This document shows positions 32,439-40,957 of a DNA stretch of 49,638 bases, one piece after another. The position numbers were made by a program, and so were the translations under genes. Each line of letters opens with the position of its first letter. Within the stretch, counting starts at the first letter, position 1. The stretch is from assembly GCA_036506275.1 (NCBI GenBank), contig DASXSB010000071.1:1-49638 (forward strand), in the 5' to 3' direction. Origin of the DNA: DASXSB01 sp036506275. GTDB taxonomy: Bacteria > Methylomirabilota > Methylomirabilia > Rokubacteriales > CSP1-6. The notes under the pieces are model-generated. The model was not told the origin of the DNA and made no database searches. It was given only the letters and a program-made list of their open reading frames with translations.

Positions 32439-33632
32439 TCAGTGAACGAGGTGGAGGAGAAGGGCGAGGTAGTCGGTAAGGTGACGGGTGATCAGGAAGG
32501 AACGGCGCACGTGCTCGCGGCCGGCGGCCCCCATCCGCGCGATCAGCTCGGGATTGTTCAGGAGATGGCGGATGCGGAACGCCGCGCCCTCCACGGAGTG
32601 GACGGTGTAGCCGGTGACGTCGTAGATGATCTGCTGCGGGAGGCCGCCCGCGAAGCCCCCGATCACCGGCTTGCCCTTCCACATCGCCTCCGCGGCGCCG
32701 AGCCCGAACCCGGCGCGCACGGACTTGTTGAGGACGATGGTGGCCGCGCGCTGGAGGGCGTTGATCTGGAGATGCGCGTCGGGGGGCAGCTCGAGGACCA
32801 CGATGTCCTCGTCGTGCTGCGCGGCCTCGCGGAGGTCGGCCAGGACTTCCAGACTCTCACGGTCGTCGCCGGCCGTCCCGGCCAGCACCACGCGCACCGG
32901 GTAGTGCTTCTTCACGAGGCGGTAGGCGTTGACCACGCCGAGGGGGTCGGCCGCGCGCGTGAAGGGCCCGATTTGGACGAGCAGCGGCCTGTCCTGGGGC
33001 ACGCGCAGGGAGTGCAGGAGCGTCGTGACCTCGCGGGGCGTGAGGTCGCGGTTCTTCTCCGAGAGCGGATCGATGGAGGGATGGATCATGTAGGAGGGAA
33101 TGCTGAGCCGCTGCGCGAATTTCGGGAGCGAGAAGACGGCGGCGTCGTACTGGTTGACGAAGCCACGGAAGAACGACCACGCGCGACGCTGGGGGCTCGA
33201 GCAGTCGAGGTGGCACCGCCACACCCAGCGGGCGCCGCCCGTGCGCTCGCTCACGAGGGTGGCGGGCGACACGTCGTGCACGAGCACGAGATCGGCCTCG
33301 AGGCGCAGCTTCTTGGCGTTGATGCGGTTCATCTCCACGTAGTGGTCGAGCGCCTGGTCGGGGAGCACGCGCTCGGCGCCCTCCAGCGCCGCGCGCAGCG
33401 CCTCCGTCGTTCCGTAGAAGCCGGGATCTCCGCCCGTGATCTCCCACGTCGCTTCCGCGCCCAGATCGGAGATGAGGGGAACGAGCGGACGCAGCATCTC
33501 GGCGGGGCCGGCGCCGAAGCGTCCGCCACTCAGGAAGAGGAGCCGCCGGCCGTGCACGCGCTCCGACAGCTTCAGGATGATGTCGACGACGCCGGGAGGC
33601 GCCACGCGCCGGTAGTCGTCGATCTTGATCAC
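32439..33632 (-). CDS. treT: TreT-like trehalose synthase (GT4)
   Basis: A 397-aa GT-B retaining glycosyltransferase that would join NDP-glucose and glucose into trehalose. The N-terminal IDDYRRVAPPGVVDIILKLSERVHGRRLLFLSGGRFGAGPAEML and WEITGGDPGFYGTTEALRAALEG, plus the C-terminal SVRAGFGLGAAEAMWKGKPVIGGFAGGLPQQI (all quoted in part), match TreT-type enzymes; the last holds the nucleotide-sugar EX7E-type motif. The GTG start at 33630-33632 overlaps the DUF5752 stop (GTGA). A longer open extension upstream has no homology. GlgC in the same operon could supply the donor. Confidence 0.78.
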   Translation of the reverse strand: MIKIDDYRRVAPPGVVDIILKLSERVHGRRLLFLSGGRFGAGPAEMLRPLVPLISDLGAEATWEITGGDPGFYGTTEALRAALEGAERVLPDQALDHYVEMNRINAKKLRLEADLVLVHDVSPATLVSERTGGARWVWRCHLDCSSPQRRAWSFFRGFVNQYDAAVFSLPKFAQRLSIPSYMIHPSIDPLSEKNRDLTPREVTTLLHSLRVPQDRPLLVQIGPFTRAADPLGVVNAYRLVKKHYPVRVVLAGTAGDDRESLEVLADLREAAQHDEDIVVLELPPDAHLQINALQRAATIVLNKSVRAGFGLGAAEAMWKGKPVIGGFAGGLPQQIIYDVTGYTVHSVEGAAFRIRHLLNNPELIARMGAAGREHVRRSFLITRHLTDYLALLLHLVH

Positions 33633-34321
33633 CCGCGCTCCTCCTCCAGCACCTGATCGACGAGGGAGAGGACGCGCGCCCGCACGCGCTCCAGGCTCGT
33701 CATGTAAGCGTCGATGCGCTCGATGCGCTCCGCGAGCTGCGGAAGCGCGAGCGAGCTTCGGATCCACTCCGCGAAGTCGCCCGAGCGGCGGCCGAGGCGC
33801 GCGCGCGCCTCCACCATGTGGAAGTAGATGGCGCTGGAGTCCACCTCGGCGAGGCCGTCGCGGAACTCGGCGAGCGTGTTCGCGCCCGTGCCGAGCGGGA
33901 CCTCCACGATGTGCGACTGCTGGAAGTGGAACGGCTCCCCGAACTCCACGCGCGGCACCGAGCTCAGCCGCGTGAGGTGATCGTGGATGGTGGTCACCAG
34001 CTCCTCGCGGAGATCCTCCAGGGTGCGGAACTCGAAGGGATTGATGATGGCGAGGCGCTCGGCCAGGACCTGGTCCCGCACCTGCACCGCCACCCACGTC
34101 GCGAAGTCGTTGCCATAGGCGGTCGTGAGCGGCCGGTGGCGCAGGAAATAGCCGTGTGTGTGGTAGAAGACGGAGCCCGCCGGCACGTCCTCCAGCCGAT
34201 CCATCAGCTCCCGCTCGTCCTGGGCGCGGCGGTCCAATCCCTGGCGGAGCTCCACGCAACCGATGAAGACGAACGGCTGCGCGGCCGTGCGCGTCGTCAC
34301 GCGGTCCGTGGTCGTGCTCAC
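33629..34321 (-). CDS. DUF5752 family protein
   Basis: A 230-aa soluble protein. It begins PFVFIGCVELRQGLDRRAQDERELMDRLEDVPAGSVFYHTHGYFLRH (quoted in part) and ends in a helical region. The first part fits DUF5752 as I recall it, a family commonly placed beside TreT-like glycosyltransferases. Its biochemical role is unknown. It starts with GTG overlapping the TreY stop and ends inside the TreT start, so it is made together with both. It might be a regulatory or scaffold partner of TreT; that is inference. Confidence 0.75.
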   Translation of the reverse strand: MSTTTDRVTTRTAAQPFVFIGCVELRQGLDRRAQDERELMDRLEDVPAGSVFYHTHGYFLRHRPLTTAYGNDFATWVAVQVRDQVLAERLAIINPFEFRTLEDLREELVTTIHDHLTRLSSVPRVEFGEPFHFQQSHIVEVPLGTGANTLAEFRDGLAEVDSSAIYFHMVEARARLGRRSGDFAEWIRSSLALPQLAERIERIDAYMTSLERVRARVLSLVDQVLEEERG

Positions 34322-37308
34322 GCGATCTTCTCGAGGAGTGCGAGCGGGAAGCTCGCGAAGACGGCGGCGAGAGGGAGGGCGCCGGTGGCGGCGTCGATCT
34401 CTTCGTTCGTGAAGATATTACGGAAGCGCTGCCCGGGCTCGGGGCCGAGGACGATCTCGGTGTCGCTCCACGCCTCCACGCCGATCCCGCGTCCGCTCCC
34501 GCCGCGCCGCGCGAGGAGTCGCGGCACCACCACCACCGCCGCGTCGCCCTCCCGCACGCGTGCGAACGCGCAGCAGTGGTCGGCGTAGGTGCCGCGCGCC
34601 TCCAGCGGGCGATAGGCGCCGCCCGCGAAGAGGGTTGCGTGCGCGCGGCGGAAGACGAGGGCCTGACGGGTCACGAACATTTTGACGCGACCGTCGTGCG
34701 CGTTCTTCAAGAGCTCGGCCGCCAGCCCCGCCAAATGTTCGCTGGTTCCCACACGCTCCACCAGCTCGTCGAGGAGCCGCCGGCGGTGCTCGAAGTCCAC
34801 GGGGCGGCGGTTGTCGGGATCGACCAGGCTCAGATCCCACAGCTCGGTGCCCTGATAGAAGTCGGGCACGCCGGGGGCGGCGATCTTGATGAGGACCTGG
34901 GCGAGGGAGTTGAAGATGCCGAAGTGCGCCACGCGCTCGTGGAAGGTGACGAGGTCGCGCAAGAACTCGCGCGAGCGCCGGGGGTCGAGGATGGCTTCCG
35001 CGAAGCGCGTGATCGCCTCGTCGTAGCGCGGATTCGGGTTCACCCAGCTCGTGCGTTCCTTCGCCTCGTGCAGGGCCTTGAGGAGATAGGCCTGGAGACG
35101 GTCGGTCTCGATCGGCCACGCCCCCACGAGCATCTGGTAGACCAGGTATTCCTCGCGCGCAGACGGCACGGGCGCGCCGTCGACGGCGGCCTTGTGCTTG
35201 CGGTTCAGGCGCTGCCACCGCGCCACGCGCTGGCGCCATTCGGCGGGGATCTCCGAGAGCACGTTGATGCGTGCGCGCACATCCTCACCGCGCTTGGTGT
35301 CGTGGGTGGCGGTGGCGGAGAGCCCGTGCGGGGTCTCCGCCTGCCGGGCGGCCATGGCGGCGTGAAACTCGGCGAGGGAGGTCCCGAAGCGGCGGGGATC
35401 ACCGCCGACCTCGTTCAGGGAGACGAGGCGCTGGTAACGGTAGAGCGCCGTGTCCTCGTAGCCTTTCGCCGTCACCGGTCCCGTCGTCTGCTGGAAGCGC
35501 ATGGCGAAGTCGAGGCGCTCGCAGCGGTCCGCCTCCTGCGCCCAGGGGGGAAAGCGCAGGGCCAGGATGTCGGCGATCCAGTCGAAGACGGAGACGTTCA
35601 TAGTGGCGGGCGCGCGCGACTTCGCCCGCGCCACCGCGCGCGCGATCGCCTCCCGGTCTCGGTCCTCGATGCGCCCGGGGTCCGATGTCTCCGCGCCGGT
35701 GTCTCCCGCATACGTGCGATAGACGGGGAACGCCGCCATGATCTCGCGGAGGGCGCGGTGCAGGCTCCCCAGCGTGAAGTCGCGCGAGGAGCGATGCTTC
35801 TCGGAGATCACGTTCAGGCGATGGGCGAGGACGTTCAGCTCGGACGCCATCGACGTGTCCATGATGAGGCGCTTGCTGTCGTACACGACGTCGTCGAACG
35901 ACGGGAGGCGACGGAGCAGACGCGCGTAGAGATCGTCGATGGCGCGCGCGCGCGTGCGATCGACGAAGATCCCGTTCAGGCGGTTCAGGAACTCGTACCC
36001 GGTCATCCCGTGCACCGGCCACGTGACGGGCAGGTGCTCGTCCACGGCGAGGATCTTCTCGGCCACGATGTAGCACGCGGAGACGGGCGGTGGCCCCTCC
36101 CGGAGGGCGGCGTCGTAGCGCGCGAGGAGCGCGCTGTCCCGCCACTCCCCGTCGTCGGCGCCCACGCCCGCCAGCCGCCGCGCCGATTCGAGGAAGCATC
36201 CGCGCTGGAGGCGCCGGAAGTACTGCGCGGGCGCGTAGAGCCCGTCGGGATGGTCGATGCGGAGACCGGTGACGGCGCCTTCGCGCACGAGGCGGAAGAC
36301 GAGACGATGCGTCTCCGCGAAGACGCGCGGGTCTTCCATGCGGATGGCGGCGAGGTCGTTGATGTCGAAGAAGCGGCGATAGTTGATCTCTTCGCCCGCC
36401 ACCCGCCAGTAGGCGAGCCGGTACGCCTGCTCGTCGAGGAGCGCGTCCAGGAGGTCGAAGCGGGCGGGGTCGCCGGCGGTGCCGTTGTAGAGGCGTAGGT
36501 TCGCCTCCACGAAGTCCCGGACGTCGCCCGATTGACGCAGCAGCTCGTCGAGTCGCCGGCTGCCCGTCTCCACGTCGCGGGCGCGCGCGGCGAGGCGCTC
36601 GGGGTTCGTCTCCACGGGCGCGGGCAGGGTGGCGAACCAGCCGATGATCTCCTTCAGCTCGATGAGCGCGTGGTGCTCGGCGCCGAGAGCGGCCTGGAGC
36701 TCGTCGAGACGCTGACCGAGGATGCGCGCGTAGGTGCTCGGATGGATCGGCAGCACCGTCTCGTGATAGCGCACGCGGAAGGCGCCGCCCGCCAGCTCCA
36801 GCCGCAGCTCGCCGCGATCGAGGACGGCGCCGTACTGGTCGCCCAGGATGGGCAGGAGGACCTTGTCCGCCAGCTCCCGCTTCACGGGGCGCCAGTCGAT
36901 GTCGAAGAACGACGCGTACGGCGAGCTAGGGCCGTTGGTGAGGACGTCCATCCACCACGCGTTGCGATCGCCGGCGATTCCCATGTGATTGGGCACGAGG
37001 TCGATGAGCAATCCCATGCGCGGTCCGGAGAGCGCGGCGGCAAAGCGAGCGAAGCCGGCCTCTCCGCCCAGCTCGGCGCGCAGGCGGTTGTGATCGCTGA
37101 CGTCGTAACCGTGGGAGCCTCGGGAGGCGGTCTCGAAGAACGGCGACGTGTAGCAGTCCGTCACGCCCAGTCGATCGAGATACGGCACGAGGGCGGCGGC
37201 GTCGTCGAAGGTGAGCGCGGGCGAGAGCTGGAGCCGATAGGTGGCGGTCGGGATCCGCGCCGGCGCCGCTCCGTGCTGGAGGGCCTCGAAGGCCTCGTCG
37301 GGCGTCAC
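34318..37308 (-). CDS. treY: Malto-oligosyltrehalose synthase TreY
   Basis: A 996-aa GH13_26 enzyme that converts the reducing end of a maltodextrin to a trehalose unit. Key tracts are TATYRLQLSPALTFDDAAALVPYLDRLGV, LIDLVPNHMGIAG, GLRIDHPDGLYAPAQYF (nucleophile Asp), CYIVAEKILAVDEHLP (Glu) and SATATHDTKRGEDVRARI (Asp). The GTG start at 37306-37308 overlaps the upstream stop. The much longer open frame upstream on this strand is antisense-free chance, and homology begins here. It is longer than many TreY (about 700-950), but no extra domain is obvious. The partner TreZ is divergent at 42744. Confidence 0.93.
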   Translation of the reverse strand: MTPDEAFEALQHGAAPARIPTATYRLQLSPALTFDDAAALVPYLDRLGVTDCYTSPFFETASRGSHGYDVSDHNRLRAELGGEAGFARFAAALSGPRMGLLIDLVPNHMGIAGDRNAWWMDVLTNGPSSPYASFFDIDWRPVKRELADKVLLPILGDQYGAVLDRGELRLELAGGAFRVRYHETVLPIHPSTYARILGQRLDELQAALGAEHHALIELKEIIGWFATLPAPVETNPERLAARARDVETGSRRLDELLRQSGDVRDFVEANLRLYNGTAGDPARFDLLDALLDEQAYRLAYWRVAGEEINYRRFFDINDLAAIRMEDPRVFAETHRLVFRLVREGAVTGLRIDHPDGLYAPAQYFRRLQRGCFLESARRLAGVGADDGEWRDSALLARYDAALREGPPPVSACYIVAEKILAVDEHLPVTWPVHGMTGYEFLNRLNGIFVDRTRARAIDDLYARLLRRLPSFDDVVYDSKRLIMDTSMASELNVLAHRLNVISEKHRSSRDFTLGSLHRALREIMAAFPVYRTYAGDTGAETSDPGRIEDRDREAIARAVARAKSRAPATMNVSVFDWIADILALRFPPWAQEADRCERLDFAMRFQQTTGPVTAKGYEDTALYRYQRLVSLNEVGGDPRRFGTSLAEFHAAMAARQAETPHGLSATATHDTKRGEDVRARINVLSEIPAEWRQRVARWQRLNRKHKAAVDGAPVPSAREEYLVYQMLVGAWPIETDRLQAYLLKALHEAKERTSWVNPNPRYDEAITRFAEAILDPRRSREFLRDLVTFHERVAHFGIFNSLAQVLIKIAAPGVPDFYQGTELWDLSLVDPDNRRPVDFEHRRRLLDELVERVGTSEHLAGLAAELLKNAHDGRVKMFVTRQALVFRRAHATLFAGGAYRPLEARGTYADHCCAFARVREGDAAVVVVPRLLARRGGSGRGIGVEAWSDTEIVLGPEPGQRFRNIFTNEEIDAATGALPLAAVFASFPLALLEKIA

Positions 37309-39704
37309 GACGGCGTCTCCGTGGCGAGAGTGAAGCCGAGCGCGTCGGCGAGAGGAACAAGGATCCCCCGCGCCTCCGGCCGCGCGCGCCACAACGCGAA
37401 GAACTCGTTCTGCGCCGCCCACCGTCCATAGCGGAGACCGAGCCGAGTGGCGCCCTCGACGAGCCCGATCGCTTTCGCCACCGACGCCGGGGTGGGCGCG
37501 GCCGCGATGGCGTCGAGGGCGGCGTGCACGGCGTCCTGCAGGGCGGGCCGGGCGGAGGTGAGATCCAGCCGCAGCCCCAGGCTCATCGCCTCCGTGGCAA
37601 GGTCGAACACGCGCGGCGGGACGGCCCCGCCCGCTGCCACGGGGCTCAGCTCGGCGAGCGCATCCTGCTCGAGGACGTGACGCGCCACGAGGGCGAGGGC
37701 TTCGGGGATGGGCACGTCGACCTCGCGGAGGTCGCGCACGAGCTTGCGATTCTCCTCCCAGATCCGGCGATACGTTTCCTCGTGCTTTTGAAGAACTGCG
37801 GTGATGGCGTTGGTGAGCACGCGCCGGCGCTCTTCCAGGAAGAGATGCCTCAGCGAGAAGAGCTCGCCGGGAAAGTGCTGATCGAGCGCGCGCACGAGCT
37901 CGGTCATGCTGCCCCGACCGTAACGGGCGAGGAGGTCGTTCTTCACCGCCTCGTAGCCGGCGACGTCCGTGTAGCCACGCACGCCGCACGCGAAGTCGTG
38001 GCCGCCGAAGTGCACGACGGCGTAGCTGACGTCCGCCTCGTCGCCGGTCACCGTCGATCGCACGCGCACGTGCGCGGTCCGCACCTCGGTGGCGCCGAAT
38101 CGCTCCCGGGTGTCGTCGAGGCGGCGCACGCGATACGCGTACACCGCCGCATCGGGTCCGTAGGGCTCGAAGAGGTCCGTGATCGCGTAGTGCGCCACCA
38201 CGCGGCGCAGGTCCACCACCGCCGGCCGCACGAGGCGGCGATAGACCTCGGCGGCGTCGCCGTGCTCGGAGGCGTTGGAGGGGGCGGCGGCGAGTCGCCC
38301 CACGAACTCGGTCTCGAGGCGGGGACCGCCGAGGTCTCGCACGTACTGGAGCGCCATCGCCGCGTATTTGAGGACCTGAACCGGCTCCAGGCCGGCGATG
38401 TCGTCGAAGAACCAGCCGCACGACGTGTACATGAGAAGCCGGTGCCGCTGGAGCTCGAGGAGCCGCCGCGCCTCCACACGGGAGCGCGCATCGAGGTCGA
38501 TGCGCTGATGAGCGGCGAGGAAGCGATCCACGTGCGCGGGCGTCCGGTCCAGGATGACTTCCACGTAGGCGTCCCGCGCCGCCCACGGGTCTTTCAGGAG
38601 GGAGCCCGCGCGCGCCTCGAAGAACGGATCGACCTGCTCCCGCAGCCAGTCGAGCGCGGCCCGCAGGGGCGCCCGCCAGCGCTGATGGGAGTCGCTGCGC
38701 ATCCGGCAGCCGCAGTCGGCCCGCCAGCGCTCCACCCCGTGGGCGCAGCTCCACGCCGTACGCTCGCGGATCTCGACCTCGTGCCGGGGCGGGTGCGCGG
38801 CCAGGAAGGCGCCGTAGTTCGTGAGCTGAGCGAACCCCTCCGCCTCCACCTGCTGCACCGCCGCCGCCAGCGCCATGTCCCCGAACGATCGGTGATGCCC
38901 GTACGACTCGCCGTCGGTGGCGCAGTGCACGAGCTGCGCGCCTTCGCGGCCGTCCGCGAAGCCGGCACGCAGCCGTCGCACGAGGTTCTCGCCGCGCGCG
39001 AGAGCGTCCTCGAAGGCGATCGCGCGCGAGATGGGCGCGTCGTAGAAGAAGAGCGCGAGCTCGAGCCCGCCGGGGCCGCGCCAGAGATAGGGACGGCTCG
39101 GGTCGACGCGCTCGTTGACCTCTTCCCACGGCACGCCGCCGAGCCGGCGCACGCGCCACGCCTGGTGGGGGGCGAGGATCGTGAAGCGCAACCCGGCCTC
39201 CGCGAGCACGGCCAGCGTCTCGTTGTCGACGGCCGTTTCCGGCAGCCACATCCCTTCCGGCTCGCGACCGAAGCGCGCCCGAAAGTCCTCGACGCCCCAC
39301 CGCACCTGGGTGATTTTGTCGGCGCGGGTGGCGAGAGGCAGGATCATGTGGTTGTAGACCTGGGCGATGGCGTTGCCGTGGCCACCGCGGGCGCGCGCGC
39401 TGGCGCGATCCGCCTCGAGGATCTTGTCGTAGACGTCGCGCCGGTGGCGCTCGAGCCACGCCATCAGCGTCGGTCCCACGTTGAACGAGATCTTCTCGAA
39501 GTTGTTCACCACGTCGAGGATGCGGTTGTCCTCGCGGACGCGACGGGCGGCCGTGTTGGGCGCGTAGCACTCGGCGGTGACGCGCTCGTTCCAGTCGTGG
39601 TAGGGCGCCGCCGAGTCCTGGACCTCGACCGATTCCAGCCATGGGTTCTCGCGCGGCGGCTGGTAGAAGTGCCCGTGGATCGTCACGAAACGGCCGGGTG
39701 TCAC
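37305..39704 (-). CDS. GH57-type glycoside hydrolase with DUF3536
   Basis: A 799-aa protein. The N-terminal GH57 barrel shows VTIHGHFYQPPRENPWLESVEVQDSAAPYHDWNERV, MWLPETAVDNETLAVLAEAGL and ATDGESYGHHRSFGDMALA (each quoted in part); the glutamates in LPET and GES are catalytic candidates. The C-terminal half is DUF3536. Its substrate is not established; the setting suggests alpha-glucan cutting or transfer. GTG start overlapping GlgC's stop (TAGTGA). It has an N-terminal match to GH57 but lacks the DUF1957 found in the branching enzyme at 40958. Confidence 0.85.
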   Translation of the reverse strand: MTPGRFVTIHGHFYQPPRENPWLESVEVQDSAAPYHDWNERVTAECYAPNTAARRVREDNRILDVVNNFEKISFNVGPTLMAWLERHRRDVYDKILEADRASARARGGHGNAIAQVYNHMILPLATRADKITQVRWGVEDFRARFGREPEGMWLPETAVDNETLAVLAEAGLRFTILAPHQAWRVRRLGGVPWEEVNERVDPSRPYLWRGPGGLELALFFYDAPISRAIAFEDALARGENLVRRLRAGFADGREGAQLVHCATDGESYGHHRSFGDMALAAAVQQVEAEGFAQLTNYGAFLAAHPPRHEVEIRERTAWSCAHGVERWRADCGCRMRSDSHQRWRAPLRAALDWLREQVDPFFEARAGSLLKDPWAARDAYVEVILDRTPAHVDRFLAAHQRIDLDARSRVEARRLLELQRHRLLMYTSCGWFFDDIAGLEPVQVLKYAAMALQYVRDLGGPRLETEFVGRLAAAPSNASEHGDAAEVYRRLVRPAVVDLRRVVAHYAITDLFEPYGPDAAVYAYRVRRLDDTRERFGATEVRTAHVRVRSTVTGDEADVSYAVVHFGGHDFACGVRGYTDVAGYEAVKNDLLARYGRGSMTELVRALDQHFPGELFSLRHLFLEERRRVLTNAITAVLQKHEETYRRIWEENRKLVRDLREVDVPIPEALALVARHVLEQDALAELSPVAAGGAVPPRVFDLATEAMSLGLRLDLTSARPALQDAVHAALDAIAAAPTPASVAKAIGLVEGATRLGLRYGRWAAQNEFFALWRARPEARGILVPLADALGFTLATETPS

Positions 39705-40945
39705 TACAGCTCCTCGAGGCCCAGCAGGAACTCCCTCCGCCCGCCGCGCGGCACCACCACGAGCCCGGAGGCGTCGAGGTGATAGCGCCGCCGGTCGAGG
39801 GCGGGGTCGAGGCCGATCTCGCTGTCGGCGGGGATGATGTTGAAGCGGTCGACGATGGCGCGGCGCAGACGCGCGCCCTTCCCCACCGTGGTGTGGTCCA
39901 TCACGATGGAGTCCTCGACCACCGCGCCCTCGTTCACCCACACGCTGCGGCCGAGGATCGAGTTGCGGATGGTGGCGCGCTTGACGAGCGACGCCTCCCC
40001 CACCTGCGCGTTCTCCACGTCGCCGCCGATGAAGCGCGCGGGCGGCCCCGGGTGCGTCCCCGTGCGGATGGGCCAGTATCGATTGTCGAGGTCGAAGCGC
40101 GGTGACTCGCCGAGCAGATCCATGTGGGCGTCCCAGTAGGACTCGATGGTGCCCACGTCGCGCCAGTATCCCGGCTCTTCGTACGGCTTCACGCCGGGGA
40201 CCTCGTTCTTCTGGAAGTCGTACGCGAACACGCGACCGGTGGGGACCAGCTCGGGAATGATCGAGCGGCCGAAGTCGTGCTCGGTGCTGCGACGGGCGTC
40301 GACGAGGAGCGCGTCCACGAGGGCCTGGCGCGAGAAGAGGTAGTTCCCCATCGACACGAGGGCGCGCGCGGAATCGTCGGGCATCGGCGTGGGCGCCGGC
40401 GGCTTCTCCGCCCACTGCACCACCCGGCCCTGACGATCCACCGCCAGCACCCCGAACTGCGATGCGTCCTCCACGCGCACCGGCCGCGCCGCCACCGTGA
40501 CATCGGCGCCCGTCTGCTCGTGGAAGGCGAGCATCTGGTTCACGTCCATCCGATAGATGTGGTCGGCGCCGAAGATGGCGATCACGTCGGGATTGAAATC
40601 GTCGACGAGGTTCAGGTTCTGAAGGACGGCATCCGCCGTTCCCCGGTACCAGCCGGAGCCCACCCGCATCTGGGGCGGCACCACGGTGACGAAGGAATCG
40701 GGCAGGATGCCGCCCGTGCGCCAGGCCAGCCGCAAATGCTCGATGAGGGATTGCGAGCGATACTGCACGAGCACGTACAGCGAGATTAGCTCGGAGTTGG
40801 CGAAGTTCGAGAGTACGAAATCGATGATGCGGTGCCGCCCTCCGAAGGGGACCGCGGGCTTGGAGCGATCGCGGGTGAGGGGGTGGAGGCGCTCCCCCTT
40901 CCCACCTGCCATGATCATCGCCAGAACGCGCGGCCGACGGGGCAT
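39704..40945 (-). CDS. glgC: Glucose-1-phosphate adenylyltransferase GlgC
   Basis: A 413-aa enzyme that makes ADP-glucose and PPi from ATP and glucose-1-phosphate. The nucleotide loop is MAGGKGERLHPLTRDRSKPAVPFGG at residues 12-36 (quoted in part), the metal/sugar region FGADHIYRMD, and the C-terminal left-handed beta-helix carries the hexapeptide-like VNEGAVVEDSIVMDHTTVGKGARL. No glycogen synthase GlgA lies in the window, so ADP-glucose may go to TreT, to the GT at 31184 or to a synthase elsewhere. It starts 12 nt after the branching enzyme. Confidence 0.93.
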   Translation of the reverse strand: MPRRPRVLAMIMAGGKGERLHPLTRDRSKPAVPFGGRHRIIDFVLSNFANSELISLYVLVQYRSQSLIEHLRLAWRTGGILPDSFVTVVPPQMRVGSGWYRGTADAVLQNLNLVDDFNPDVIAIFGADHIYRMDVNQMLAFHEQTGADVTVAARPVRVEDASQFGVLAVDRQGRVVQWAEKPPAPTPMPDDSARALVSMGNYLFSRQALVDALLVDARRSTEHDFGRSIIPELVPTGRVFAYDFQKNEVPGVKPYEEPGYWRDVGTIESYWDAHMDLLGESPRFDLDNRYWPIRTGTHPGPPARFIGGDVENAQVGEASLVKRATIRNSILGRSVWVNEGAVVEDSIVMDHTTVGKGARLRRAIVDRFNIIPADSEIGLDPALDRRRYHLDASGLVVVPRGGRREFLLGLEEL

Positions 40946-40957
40946 TCGCTCAGCGAG

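Noticed and set aside
29165..32479. 1104-codon plus-strand open frame across glgE and its neighbour
   Set aside because: It is antisense to genes with clear catalytic motifs; its translation is low-complexity, with no recognisable domain or ribosome site.
37309..39642. Very long minus-strand open frame continuing upstream of treY
   Set aside because: It overlaps the well-supported GH57/DUF3536 gene in another frame, its translation is Arg/Gly/Ala-rich without homology, and stop codons are rare at this GC content.
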